Positions 1 to 6,314 of a DNA stretch of 15,647 nt are shown here, piece after piece; the stretch's first letter is position 1; the number at the start of each line of letters is the position of its first letter. Made by a program: the position numbers and the translations under genes. This stretch comes from an uncultured Fibrobacter sp. (GTDB lineage: Bacteria; Fibrobacterota; Fibrobacteria; Fibrobacterales; Fibrobacteraceae). The stretch spans positions 1 through 15,647 of the forward strand of contig CALATK010000114.1 in assembly GCA_937891805.1 (NCBI GenBank), read 5' to 3'. Under the pieces are notes generated by a model, which had not been told where the DNA came from, ran no database searches, and saw only the letters and a program-made list of their open reading frames with translations.

Positions 1-2779
1 TGGGCAATTCGCGGATGACGGACTGAGCCATCCATTCCCGCCACTGATGAATCGAAAGCGCGAGTGTCGCGGGCGTCACCTGCGGGAGCATGTCGCAAGG
101 CAAGTCCAGCGTAATGCCGTCACAGTCACGAGTCGCATCGAACACCAGTTCGCCCGAGACCATGCGGCTGGAACCGTCTAGCCCTTCAATGCGGAAACGT
201 TCGAGAGAACCGCCGAGAGAATTCGGAATTCTGATTTCAGATTTCGGAGTTTTCGTTAGTGGTATTTTCACACCGATTTTTTTCAATTCAATTCCGAATT
301 CCGAATTCTGACCTCCGAACTCGTTCTGCTCCAGCCAGTATTTCGCGTCAAATTTCAGGAACTGGTCCGTGTGTTCGCGGATGTAGTCCTTCAATGTCTT
401 GATGGAATTGACCTGATGGGCGATGCGCGCGTAGTAATCCACCAAGGCATCTTCGCTCGGGGCAAGCCCGAATTGGCGCTTGCGGGCCTCCAGCGCATGC
501 AAGTCCTCGACGACGCGCTCGTTATGCGTCATGAACGCGAAGGGGCGCGCCATCTGGCCAAGCACAACGGCCTCCCGCCAGAAAATCTCGGCACATTCGT
601 CGGGGTTCACGCGGGCATAATCCACGCGGTGGCCACGGCTAATCACGAGCCCGCGGAAACTCACTTCTTCCACCGCTTCCACGAAACCGCGTTCCTGGTT
701 CCATGTGGGAGCATACCAGCGGCGCGTACAGAATGGTTCTGCCACCTGCATAATCCATTCGGGCTTGATTTCAGCAGCCTTGTTCAAAAATATGCGGCTC
801 GTCTCCCGCACCTCGGCGCTAAAAAGCCATTCAACGCTCTTGCCGTAAAGGTCGCTGCCCGGGAACACGTGGGTCTCGCGGCCGCTCACCAGGCGGTAGC
901 AGCCGTTTTCGATATCGCGCAGGGCAATGCCGCCCAGGAATCCCGAAAGGAGCGCAATATGCAGGTTATCCCGATGGAAGCTGTCCAGCGGACACACGCG
1001 ATTCTCGAATTTCACGTCGAGGATGCGCCCGAACTGTTCGTACAAATCAATCCATTCGCGGCATCGCAAAAAATGCAGGCTGTTCTTGTCACAGAACTTG
1101 CGCAGTTTATTCCAGGTCTTGCCATCCCATTCGGCGCAGAAGGCATTCCACATGCAGATAAACGTGAGGAAATCGCTCTTGTGGCCAGCAAACTTGCGAT
1201 GCAGCTGGCGGATGCGTGTACGTTCCGGTTCCTCGCTGGGCACCACACGCGGGTCCTGGATGGAGAGCGCCGAACAGACAATCAGTGCGGGCTGCAATAC
1301 GCCGGCATCGCGCGCCCGCAGGAGCACCGCCGAGAGTGCCACGTCCATGGGGAGGCGCGTCATCTCGCGGCCGAGCTTGGTCACTTGCCCGCTGGCGTTA
1401 TCGGCAGTAAGCGCTCCCAGTTCAAACAAGGTCTTGTACGCCCCTCGGAAAGCCGAATTCGGTGGCGGTTGCAGGAATGGAAAATTTTCCAGCTCTAGCC
1501 CGAGACTGCGCAACTGCAGCACAACGTTGGCGAGATTACTCCGCCGGATTTCCGGCTCCGTAAACTCGTCCCGCTTTTCGAAATCTTCGGGAGAATAGAG
1601 GCGGATGCAAACGCCGGGCTTTACGCGCCCCGCACGCCCTGTGCGCTGCCGGGCACTGGCCTTCGAGATATCCTCCACAGGCAACCCCTGGATTCTCGAC
1701 TGGGCATTGTACCGCGAAATGCGGGCCGTACCCGTATCCACCACGTAGGCGATTCCCGGAATCGTGAGCGAAGTCTCGGCGATGTTCGTCGCGAGCACCA
1801 CGCGGGTCTTTTCCGTATGCTTGAAAATGCGACGCTGTTCATCAGGGCTCATGCGCCCGTACAGCGGCAGAATGTCGAAGGTCGCGGAATCCAGTTCATG
1901 GGCAAGTTCTCCCGCCAAATCCTGAATGTCCCGTTCCGTAGGCAAAAAACAAAGCAGGTGGTCGCGGTGGCGCGTTTCCAAGTCAAGAATCGCATCGCGA
2001 GCCTCGTCAAGCAAGCCCGAATCGCCCTTGCCGCTAGTGTCGCGGTTTCGCAGGTCTGGATCCTTCGACTCCGCGCTTCGCGCTCCGCTCAGGATGACAC
2101 TACTCCCTCCACCGAAATAGTATTCTACGTCCACAGGGAATGTGCGGCCCTCGGCTTCCATCGCGCAGCTGTTGTCGTAAAATTCTTCAAAAAGCTTTGC
2201 ATCCAGCGTCGCAGAAGCCACAATCAGCTTGAATTCGGGGCGGGCCTGCAGAACCGTCTTGAAAATGCCCAGCAGAATATCGATGTTCAACGAACGTTCA
2301 TGGGCTTCGTCTATCACGATGGACGAATATTGCCGGAACAACCTATCTCGGCGGAATTCCTGCAGCAAGATACCGTCGGTCATCACCTTGATGGGAGCAT
2401 CGCTCTGGCCCTGTTCCCAGAATCGGATTTTCGTGGAGACGAGCGTTTCGTCCTTGAGTTCTTCGCGCAGGCGGTCCGCAATGGAAATCGCCGCCAGCCG
2501 GCGAGGCTCTGTCACACCGATTTTGAAACCACTCATGTCATCCCCGCGGAGGCGGGGATCTCTTTCTCGAACAGCATCAGTGAGATTCTCGCCTTCGCGA
2601 GAATGACGAACCGTGGAATACCATTCCAGCAAGAATTTGGGCAGCTGCGTGGATTTACCAGAGCCCGTATCCGCCTTGACAATCACCACCTGGTGTTTTT
2701 CGAGCAGTTCGAAAAACTCTTCCCGATGTTCAACAACGGGAAGGTCGGGGTAAGCAATTTTCAAGCTCTGGTAAGACAT
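1..2779 (-). CDS. hrpA: ATP-dependent DEAH-box RNA helicase HrpA, 3' end outside window
   Basis: I translated the minus strand from the ATG at 2779 to the left edge. It stays open for 926 codons and continues beyond the window. HrpA is a DEAH/RHA RNA helicase that acts on ribosome-associated RNA. Visible motifs are GSGKST (residues 39-44, Walker A), TEPRR (about 90-94), DEAH (157-160), SAT (189-191), TNIAETSLTIPG (331-342) and QRTGRAGR (378-385). A long C-terminal region follows, as in HrpA rather than the shorter HrpB. The last visible part (DGITLDLPCDMLPQ) fits the HrpA C-terminal domain. This start places about 30 residues before the helicase core, and no ribosome binding site is visible. 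Compared with remembered E. coli HrpA spacing, the protein has extra segments at about residues 56-82, 227-245 and 820-855. Each coincides with an interspersed DNA repeat, yet no frame is broken and all catalytic motifs are intact. Confidence 0.93.
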   Translation of the reverse strand, partial: MSYQSLKIAYPDLPVVEHREEFFELLEKHQVVIVKADTGSGKSTQLPKFLLEWYSTVRHSREGENLTDAVRERDPRLRGDDMSGFKIGVTEPRRLAAISIADRLREELKDETLVSTKIRFWEQGQSDAPIKVMTDGILLQEFRRDRLFRQYSSIVIDEAHERSLNIDILLGIFKTVLQARPEFKLIVASATLDAKLFEEFYDNSCAMEAEGRTFPVDVEYYFGGGSSVILSGARSAESKDPDLRNRDTSGKGDSGLLDEARDAILDLETRHRDHLLCFLPTERDIQDLAGELAHELDSATFDILPLYGRMSPDEQRRIFKHTEKTRVVLATNIAETSLTIPGIAYVVDTGTARISRYNAQSRIQGLPVEDISKASARQRTGRAGRVKPGVCIRLYSPEDFEKRDEFTEPEIRRSNLANVVLQLRSLGLELENFPFLQPPPNSAFRGAYKTLFELGALTADNASGQVTKLGREMTRLPMDVALSAVLLRARDAGVLQPALIVCSALSIQDPRVVPSEEPERTRIRQLHRKFAGHKSDFLTFICMWNAFCAEWDGKTWNKLRKFCDKNSLHFLRCREWIDLYEQFGRILDVKFENRVCPLDSFHRDNLHIALLSGFLGGIALRDIENGCYRLVSGRETHVFPGSDLYGKSVEWLFSAEVRETSRIFLNKAAEIKPEWIMQVAEPFCTRRWYAPTWNQERGFVEAVEEVSFRGLVISRGHRVDYARVNPDECAEIFWREAVVLGQMARPFAFMTHNERVVEDLHALEARKRQFGLAPSEDALVDYYARIAHQVNSIKTLKDYIREHTDQFLKFDAKYWLEQNEFGGQNSEFGIELKKIGVKIPLTKTPKSEIRIPNSLGGSLERFRIEGLDGSSRMVSGELVFDATRDCDGITLDLPCDMLPQVTPATLALSIHQWREWMAQSVIRELP
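213..322. repeat. Inverted heptamer array inserted in frame in hrpA
   Basis: The plus strand shows a left arm of 7-bp units (AATTCGG, AATTCTG, ATTTCAG, ATTTCGG, about 220-248). A right arm has complementary units (TTCCGAA twice, TTCTGAC, CTCCGAA, about 291-319). An unrelated middle lies between them. The string TTCAGATTTCGGAGTT at 236-251 recurs exactly at 5491-5506 in the intergenic element after map. The element is translated as roughly 35 residues of HrpA (about 820-855), in a variable segment between two conserved parts of the C-terminal region. The edges are approximate. Confidence 0.75.
2051..2100 (-). repeat. Interspersed hairpin repeat (GTGTCATCCTGAGCGG type) in frame in hrpA
   Basis: In hrpA sense the unit begins GTGTCATCCTGAGCGGAGCG and ends with GTCGAAGGATCCAG. 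ATCCT/AGGAT outer arms (2060-2064 with 2091-2095) enclose a GCGC-TTC-GCGC core. It looks like the short palindromic repeats scattered through many bacterial genomes. It encodes SVILSGARSAESKDP, about residues 227-241 of HrpA, between motif III (SAT) and the second RecA lobe. The first 12 bases recur at 13577-13588 between rapA and proB. Confidence 0.72.
2537..2607. repeat. REPIN-like pair of inverted palindromic repeats in frame in hrpA
   Basis: Two 26-bp copies face each other. One, at 2537-2562 on plus, starts GTCATCCCCGCGGAGG. The other, at 2582-2607 on minus, starts GTCATTCTCGCGAAGG. Each can form its own hairpin (CCCCGC with GCGGGG; TCTCGC with GCGAGA). Four of the five differences between the copies are paired and keep the stem. 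A third copy stands in intergenic DNA at 6819-6844. The 71-bp unit is translated as part of HrpA residues 56-82, between Walker A and motif Ia. Confidence 0.8.
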
Positions 2780-2893
2780 TCTAGCTATGAGGTGTGTGGT
2801 ATGAGGTCGGTCGCCTACGGCTCCCTATGAGTTTTTAGTTTGGCGCCTTCGGCGCGATTATTAAAACTCACTGCTCATCACTCAGAACTCACT
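2780..2893. repeat. Intergenic heptamer arrays and nested hairpins between the zinc-ribbon gene and hrpA
   Basis: Read in gene sense (minus), four 7-bp units lie at 2893-2866: AGTGAGT, TCTGAGT, GATGAGC, AGTGAGT. The first contains the TGA stop of the zinc-ribbon gene. Next comes a nested hairpin, with outer arms TGAGTTTTTA 2828-2837 against TTAAAACTCA 2861-2870 and core GCGCC-TTC-GGCGC 2843-2855. A second possible hairpin around 2808-2825 has GTCGCCTACGG on the plus strand. Finally 28 bases run straight into the hrpA ATG as four heptamers: ACCTCAT, ACCACAC, ACCTCAT, AGCTAGA (2807-2780). The core hairpin could also end transcription, but no clean U-tract follows it. Confidence 0.75.
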
Positions 2894-3029
2894 CCTTTAT
2901 GTGTCCGCATTTGTCGCAGGTGAGTTTGTAGCTGTTGTCCGGGTCCACCACCATCACGCCGTCACAATCCGGCTTTTCGCAGGGCAGTTCCCCGGGCACT
3001 ACTTCGCGGTATGTCTTTTTCTCTTCCAT
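2889..3029 (-). CDS. Small zinc-ribbon protein, 46 aa
   Basis: The reading frame from the ATG at 3029 encodes a 46-residue acidic-to-neutral protein. It has two cysteine pairs, CEKPDC (CX4C) and CDKC (CX2C), the latter followed by GH. Sixteen residues lie between the pairs and are rich in V, D and Y. This spacing fits a zinc ribbon or rubredoxin-like knuckle. The role is unknown; such stand-alone ribbons may bind nucleic acid or partner proteins. A longer start at 3095 would add 22 residues unlike the rest and cross a TATAAT sequence, so I prefer the start at MEEKK. There is no Shine-Dalgarno. The gene is divergent from the DEAD-box helicase gene and shares a 154-bp control region with it. 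Its final Glu codon and stop lie at the edge of a 7-bp repeat array. Confidence 0.7.
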   Translation of the reverse strand: MEEKKTYREVVPGELPCEKPDCDGVMVVDPDNSYKLTCDKCGHIKE

Positions 3030-3036
3030 ACGCCCA

Positions 3037-3042
3037 ATTATA
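3037..3042 (-). promoter_or_regulatory. Candidate -10 box (TATAAT) for the zinc-ribbon gene
   Basis: TATAAT lies on the minus strand 7 bases before the ATG at 3029. A transcript from it would begin at or next to the ATG and be nearly leaderless, matching the absence of a ribosome binding site. No convincing -35 box is visible in the AT-rich DNA upstream. Confidence 0.35.
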
Positions 3043-3116
3043 AAAAAAATATTTATTTCTGCATTATCATCCGTTTTCCATGGCCAAACAGACAAACCAA
3101 AACTCGATAAAAGCTG

Positions 3117-3128
3117 TAAAACGTTTTA
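3117..3128. promoter_or_regulatory. Perfect 12-bp palindrome TAAAACGTTTTA in the divergent promoter region
   Basis: TAAAACGTTTTA is its own reverse complement. It lies between the divergent zinc-ribbon and DEAD-box helicase genes, where an operator for either could sit. No known regulator site is recognised. Confidence 0.25.
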
Positions 3129-3167
3129 ACAACAGAAGTTCAAACCGATGTATTCCCTCAATTTTTC

Positions 3168-3175
3168 TACATTTG
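3168..3175 (+). promoter_or_regulatory. Candidate promoter element TACATTTG before the DEAD-box helicase
   Basis: TACATTTG matches the TAnnTTTG -7 element known from Bacteroidota promoters. It ends 8 bases before the ATG at 3184, which would give a very short or absent leader. No TTTG is seen at the expected upstream spacing, so the match is partial. If real, it supports the start at 3184 over 3148. Confidence 0.35.
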
Positions 3176-3183
3176 TGCCCACT

Positions 3184-4575
3184 ATGAGCGAAGAAATTGT
3201 CGAAGAGAAAAAAGAGGAAAAAATCAATCCGTTCTTGACGCCGGTCAAGATTATCGAACCGAAGAACAAGCTGCCCGACTATACATTCGACCAGCTGCCC
3301 GACGAACAGAAGAACATCTTGAGAGAACACGGCTGGACGGAGCTGATGCCCGTGCAGCGCAAGACCATCCCCTATATGCTGGCCGCCCGGGACATGCTGG
3401 TGCAGTCCAAGACCGGCTCGGGCAAGACCGGGGCCTACGTGCTGCCCCTTCTGCAAGTCATTGTGCGGGACCATCCGTATCCGCAGGCACTGATCCTTGT
3501 GCCTACCCGCGAACTTTGCATCCAGGTGCAAGACGAAATCGAAAAGCTTTCCAAGGGCACGGGCATCAGGTCCGTGGCCATCTTTGGCGGTGTGGCCTAC
3601 GAGCCCCAGCTGAAGGCTCTCCGCGAAGGCGTGCACATCATCGTCGCGACCCCTGGTCGCCTGATGGACCATGTGCAGCGCGGCAACGTGGACTTTTTGG
3701 ATATCCGCGACCTGGTGCTGGACGAAGCCGACGAAATGCTTTCCATGGGGTTCTACCCCGACATGCAGAAGATTCGCCGCTACCTGCCCAAGGCCATTTC
3801 TTGCACCATGTTCAGCGCCACCATCCCCCAGACGGTAAAGAGCCTCGCCCGGGAATTCCAACGTCCCAGCGCCGAATTCCTTTCCCTCAGCTACGACAAG
3901 GTGATTGCCAACAACCTGGAACACCGCTGGTATCCCTGCGATGTGATGGAAAAGGATTCCATGACCATCAAGGTGCTGGAATACTACAATCCCGACAGCT
4001 GCATGATTTTCTGCAACAAGAAGAGCGACGTGAGCTATTTGGAGCAGGTGCTTTCGGGTTACGGATTCCAGGTGGGGGCCTTAAGCGGCGACGTGGCGCA
4101 GTCCATGCGAGAAAAGACCCTGAACGCCTTCCGCGACAAGAAAATCAAGATTTTGATTTGTACCGACGTGGCCGCCCGCGGAATCGACGTGGACCACGTG
4201 ACCCACGTGATTGTGTATGACCATCCCGCCGACCACGAAGTCTATGTGCACCGCAGCGGCCGTACCGCCCGTGCGGGCAAGAGCGGGCTCTGCATCTCCC
4301 TCATCACGCCTGTCGAAGAAATCGAAATCAAGCAGACCGCCGCCGACTTCGGCATCAACTTCATCAAGATGGAAACTCCTACCGACGAAGAAATTGCCAA
4401 GCGTGTCAGCGACCGCCTGCGTGTTCGCCTTGAGCAGGAACGGCAGCATTTCGGCGGGCAGAAGGCTACCGAACGCATCAGCAGGTTCTTGCCGCTGGTG
4501 CGTGAACTGGCCAGCATTCCCGAAGACCAGATGCTGCTGGCATTCTTGCTGGACAAGTACGCGTGGAGAAGGTAG
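3184..4575 (+). CDS. DEAD-box ATP-dependent RNA helicase
   Basis: The 463-residue protein has the full set of DEAD-box motifs. These are a Q-motif region (FDQLP at 35-39, MPVQRKTIP around 55-63), Walker A SKTGSGKT (75-82), PTRE (107-110), GG (135-136), TPGR (156-159), DEAD (180-183), SAT (221-223), a second RecA lobe with TDVAARGID (337-345) and HRSGRTAR (356-363). It unwinds short RNA duplexes using ATP. Likely roles are ribosome assembly, mRNA decay or cold adaptation. After the core there are about 80 residues without the long basic tail of CsdA/DeaD, so I give no gene symbol. An in-frame ATG at 3148 would add 12 residues. I chose 3184 because a promoter-like TACATTTG lies between the two and family N-termini usually begin acidic and short. 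No Shine-Dalgarno precedes either start. The stop is followed at once by a heptamer array. Confidence 0.93.
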   Translation: MSEEIVEEKKEEKINPFLTPVKIIEPKNKLPDYTFDQLPDEQKNILREHGWTELMPVQRKTIPYMLAARDMLVQSKTGSGKTGAYVLPLLQVIVRDHPYPQALILVPTRELCIQVQDEIEKLSKGTGIRSVAIFGGVAYEPQLKALREGVHIIVATPGRLMDHVQRGNVDFLDIRDLVLDEADEMLSMGFYPDMQKIRRYLPKAISCTMFSATIPQTVKSLAREFQRPSAEFLSLSYDKVIANNLEHRWYPCDVMEKDSMTIKVLEYYNPDSCMIFCNKKSDVSYLEQVLSGYGFQVGALSGDVAQSMREKTLNAFRDKKIKILICTDVAARGIDVDHVTHVIVYDHPADHEVYVHRSGRTARAGKSGLCISLITPVEEIEIKQTAADFGINFIKMETPTDEEIAKRVSDRLRVRLEQERQHFGGQKATERISRFLPLVRELASIPEDQMLLAFLLDKYAWRR

Positions 4576-4615
4576 TTGTGAGTGGTGAGTTACGAGTTGT
4601 GAGTTATGAGTTTTT
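4576..4615 (+). repeat. Heptamer array directly after the helicase stop codon
   Basis: Five 7-bp units in tandem start at 4577: TGTGAGT, GGTGAGT, TACGAGT, TGTGAGT, TATGAGT, followed by TTTT. The consensus is NNNGAGT. It begins one base after the TAG and has the same gene-sense orientation as the array after the zinc-ribbon gene. Confidence 0.8.
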
Positions 4616-4645
4616 CTGGATGAATGTTTAATTTTTTCAAAAACC

Positions 4646-4709
4646 TCAAAGTGAGCGGCGCGAACGACCTCATGCCTCAAAGCGCGAAGCGCGGGCTCAA
4701 TACCTAAAA
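4646..4709 (+). repeat. CCTCA-type repeats and GCGCGAAGCGCG palindrome leading into map
   Basis: CCTCAAA occurs at about 4646 and again near 4675, with ACCTCAT between them. The GC palindrome GCGCGAAGCGCG and then GGCTCAA and TACCTAA lead directly to the map ATG. CTCA-type heptamers also precede hrpA. No Shine-Dalgarno is present in this leader. Confidence 0.6.
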
Positions 4710-5471
4710 ATGGCTAAAATCAAAGTAAAATCTGCAAAAGAAATCGAGCTTATCCGCGATGCGGGGGCTCTTGCCGCCGAGACGCTGATTCTTGCCGGCG
4801 AAATGTGCAAGCCCGGCGTTTCCACCCTGGAAATCGACGAGTTCATCGGGGACTACACCAACAAGCACAAGGGCCGCTCCGCCTGCATGGGCTACCACGG
4901 CTACCCCCGCTACGCCTGCATCAGCATCAACGAAGTGGTGTGCCACGGCATCCCCCGTGCCGATACCGTCCTTAAAGACGGCGATATCGTGAACATCGAC
5001 ATCACCACCATCCTTTCGGGCTACCACGGCGACACCTCCGCCATGTTCTGCGTAGGCAAGGTTTCCAGCCTCGCCCAGGAACTGGTAGATACCGCCAAGT
5101 TCTGCATGGAAGAAGGCATCCGGGCCGCCGGCGAATCCAGGGCCCGTTTCTGCGATATCGGCTGTGCCATCCAGGACATCGCCGACGAACACGGTTTCAG
5201 CGTGGTAGAAGACTACTGCGGCCACGGCATCGGCCGGGGCTTCCACGAAGAACCTACGGTGCTCCATTTCCGCAACTCCGAGCGCACCCCCTTCATCGAG
5301 GTGGGCAACGTGTTCACGGTAGAACCCATGATCAACGTGGGCAAGCCCGGCACCAAGACCCTGAACGACGGCTGGACCGCCGTGACCCGTGACGGAAGCC
5401 TTAGTGCCCAGTGGGAACACACCATCGTCCGTACCAAGGACGTTGTGGAAATTCTGACATTGCCGAGATAA
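4710..5471 (+). CDS. map: Type I methionine aminopeptidase
   Basis: This cytoplasmic metalloenzyme removes the initiator methionine from new proteins whose second residue is small. The 253-residue length is normal for bacterial type I enzymes without an N-terminal extension. All metal ligands are in place and almost match E. coli numbering: Asp97 (NID), Asp108 (GDTS), His172 (GHGIGRGFH), Glu205 (VEPMI) and Glu236 (WEHT). The substrate-contacting His79 (VCHGIP) and His179 are also present. The start at MAKIKVKS fits family N-termini. The codon immediately follows CTCA-type repeats and has no Shine-Dalgarno. Here map stands after a DEAD-box helicase rather than in the ribosomal-protein secY operon where it is often found. 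Confidence 0.97.
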   Translation: MAKIKVKSAKEIELIRDAGALAAETLILAGEMCKPGVSTLEIDEFIGDYTNKHKGRSACMGYHGYPRYACISINEVVCHGIPRADTVLKDGDIVNIDITTILSGYHGDTSAMFCVGKVSSLAQELVDTAKFCMEEGIRAAGESRARFCDIGCAIQDIADEHGFSVVEDYCGHGIGRGFHEEPTVLHFRNSERTPFIEVGNVFTVEPMINVGKPGTKTLNDGWTAVTRDGSLSAQWEHTIVRTKDVVEILTLPR

Positions 5472-5560
5472 AATAATTCAGACTTCGGAATTCAGATTTC
5501 GGAGTTAAAGTTTAATTCAATATTAACTCTGAATTCTGAAATCCGAACTCATAATTGAAA
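5472..5560. repeat. Inverted heptamer arrays filling the gap between map and the next gene
   Basis: After the map stop come ATTCAGA, CTTCGGA, ATTCAGA, TTTCGGA (about 5477-5504). After an AT-rich middle come the complementary units ACTCTGA, ATTCTGA, AATCCGA, ACTCATA (about 5525-5552), just before the next ATG. A transcript could fold into a long imperfect hairpin. The left arm shares a 16-bp exact match with the element inside hrpA (236-251). Confidence 0.8.
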
Positions 5561-5896
5561 ATGTCGCTGTTAGGTAATTTACGCAACAAGGCTGTTGAAA
5601 CCTTTGTCAAGAACAACGAGATGGTGAAGCGTTTCGGTGACGTGCAGTCCATTTCCATCGATTCGGACATGGGCACCGCTGACGTGGCCGTGCTCCTGCA
5701 CGGAGAAGACAGGCCCATCAGGTTTCGCGGGTACTACTCCTTCGAAGACGGCGATACCGGCACAGACATCGTCATCCGGAAAATCACCTGCGAAAGGGAG
5801 TGGATTGACACCGCCCTCTCTATGTGGGTAAACGGCAAGAACTACCGCTACACAATCCCCGGCCTGGCAGGTAGTATCGCAAAGATTGTGGTTTAG
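5561..5896 (+). CDS. Conserved-looking hypothetical protein, 111 aa
   Basis: I do not recognise the family. The 111-residue product begins MSLLGNLRNKAVETF, a basic amphipathic helix. It then alternates short hydrophobic strands (VQSISIDSD, TADVAVLLHG, DIVIRKITC) and ends with a short hydrophobic stretch, GLAGSIAKIVV. There is no signal peptide or membrane span, so it is probably cytoplasmic. Codon use resembles the flanking housekeeping genes, and the frame has no rival on either strand, which supports it as real. A TTG at 5555 could add two residues, but the ATG at 5561 is better. There is no Shine-Dalgarno. It lies 89 bp after map and could share its transcript. Its TAG stop overlaps the first base of a 14-bp repeat. 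Confidence 0.72.
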   Translation: MSLLGNLRNKAVETFVKNNEMVKRFGDVQSISIDSDMGTADVAVLLHGEDRPIRFRGYYSFEDGDTGTDIVIRKITCEREWIDTALSMWVNGKNYRYTIPGLAGSIAKIVV

Positions 5897-5945
5897 GGCG
5901 TTCCCCGCTTGGTCCCTGAGCTAAGCCGAAGGGGGCCGGGGTAGG
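5896..5945 (+). repeat. Composite intergenic repeat (GGGCGTTCCCCGCT plus CCTGAGC/GCCGAAGGG)
   Basis: GGGCGTTCCCCGCT at 5896-5909 recurs exactly at 6759-6772. It is followed by GGTCCCTGAGCTAAGCCGAA and GGGGGCC, which resembles the widespread CCTGAGC...GAAGGG palindromic repeat. The unit starts inside the stop codon of the gene before it. Confidence 0.65.
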
Positions 5946-6041
5946 CTGTTGTCTTATCGAAAAAATTAGTCTTTTTAAGCTTTTCCCCGATTACCCGTAT
6001 TGCGATATATGTTGAAAAATTATATATTAAGGGGTATGGCA

Positions 6042-6314
6042 ATGGCGAATAAAATCAAGGATGTCTTCAAACAGCACGGGCTTTTGGCAAAGTACCGGTT
6101 GAAGAATGTTGGCATTTTCGGTTCATCAACAAGAAGCGACGAGCCCAACGACATCGACTTGATTATTTCCGATTTCGAAGACTACCATGACTTGATTGGC
6201 CTGAGAGAAGAGCTTGAAATGAGAACCGGCAAGAAGGTCGACCTGGTCATTCAAAAGCACGCAAGTCCAATCATTGTTCGCCACGCATTGGAAGAAGCGG
6301 TCTATGTTGCCTGA
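6042..6314 (+). CDS. mntA: MntA-type minimal nucleotidyltransferase antitoxin
   Basis: The 90-residue protein is a minimal nucleotidyltransferase with the signature GSSTRSDEPNDIDLII. Gly27-Ser28 bind the triphosphate, Asp37 and Asp39 hold the metals, and Asp67 (KKVDLVI) is the third acidic residue. In type VII toxin-antitoxin systems MntA neutralises the HEPN toxin HepT by adding AMP to a tyrosine near its active site. The loop between GS and DxD has 8 residues rather than the common 10. I chose the ATG at 6042 because GGGG of AAGGGG lies 7 bases upstream. An ATG at 6036 is too close, and one at 6009 would add 11 residues without support. It overlaps hepT by 11 bases. The pair is more AT-rich than map or the DEAD-box gene, which suggests acquisition. 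Confidence 0.88.
   Translation: MANKIKDVFKQHGLLAKYRLKNVGIFGSSTRSDEPNDIDLIISDFEDYHDLIGLREELEMRTGKKVDLVIQKHASPIIVRHALEEAVYVA

Noticed and set aside
371..1498. Long plus-strand open frame of 375 codons
   Set aside because: It is antisense to hrpA, whose translation matches a known family throughout. The composition is that of a shadow frame.
213..2607. hrpA as a pseudogene because of repeat insertions
   Set aside because: The frame is open over 926 codons and all helicase motifs are intact, so it is more likely functional.
1817..2830. Plus-strand open frame of 337 codons
   Set aside because: It is antisense to the hrpA helicase core and includes translated repeat sequence (VIPAEAGIS). No family resemblance.
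3067..3924. Minus-strand open frame of 285 codons
   Set aside because: It lies opposite the DEAD-box helicase, whose motifs are complete on plus. His- and Gly-rich shadow.
4704..5420. Minus-strand open frame of 238 codons
   Set aside because: It is opposite map, which has every catalytic residue. Shadow frame.
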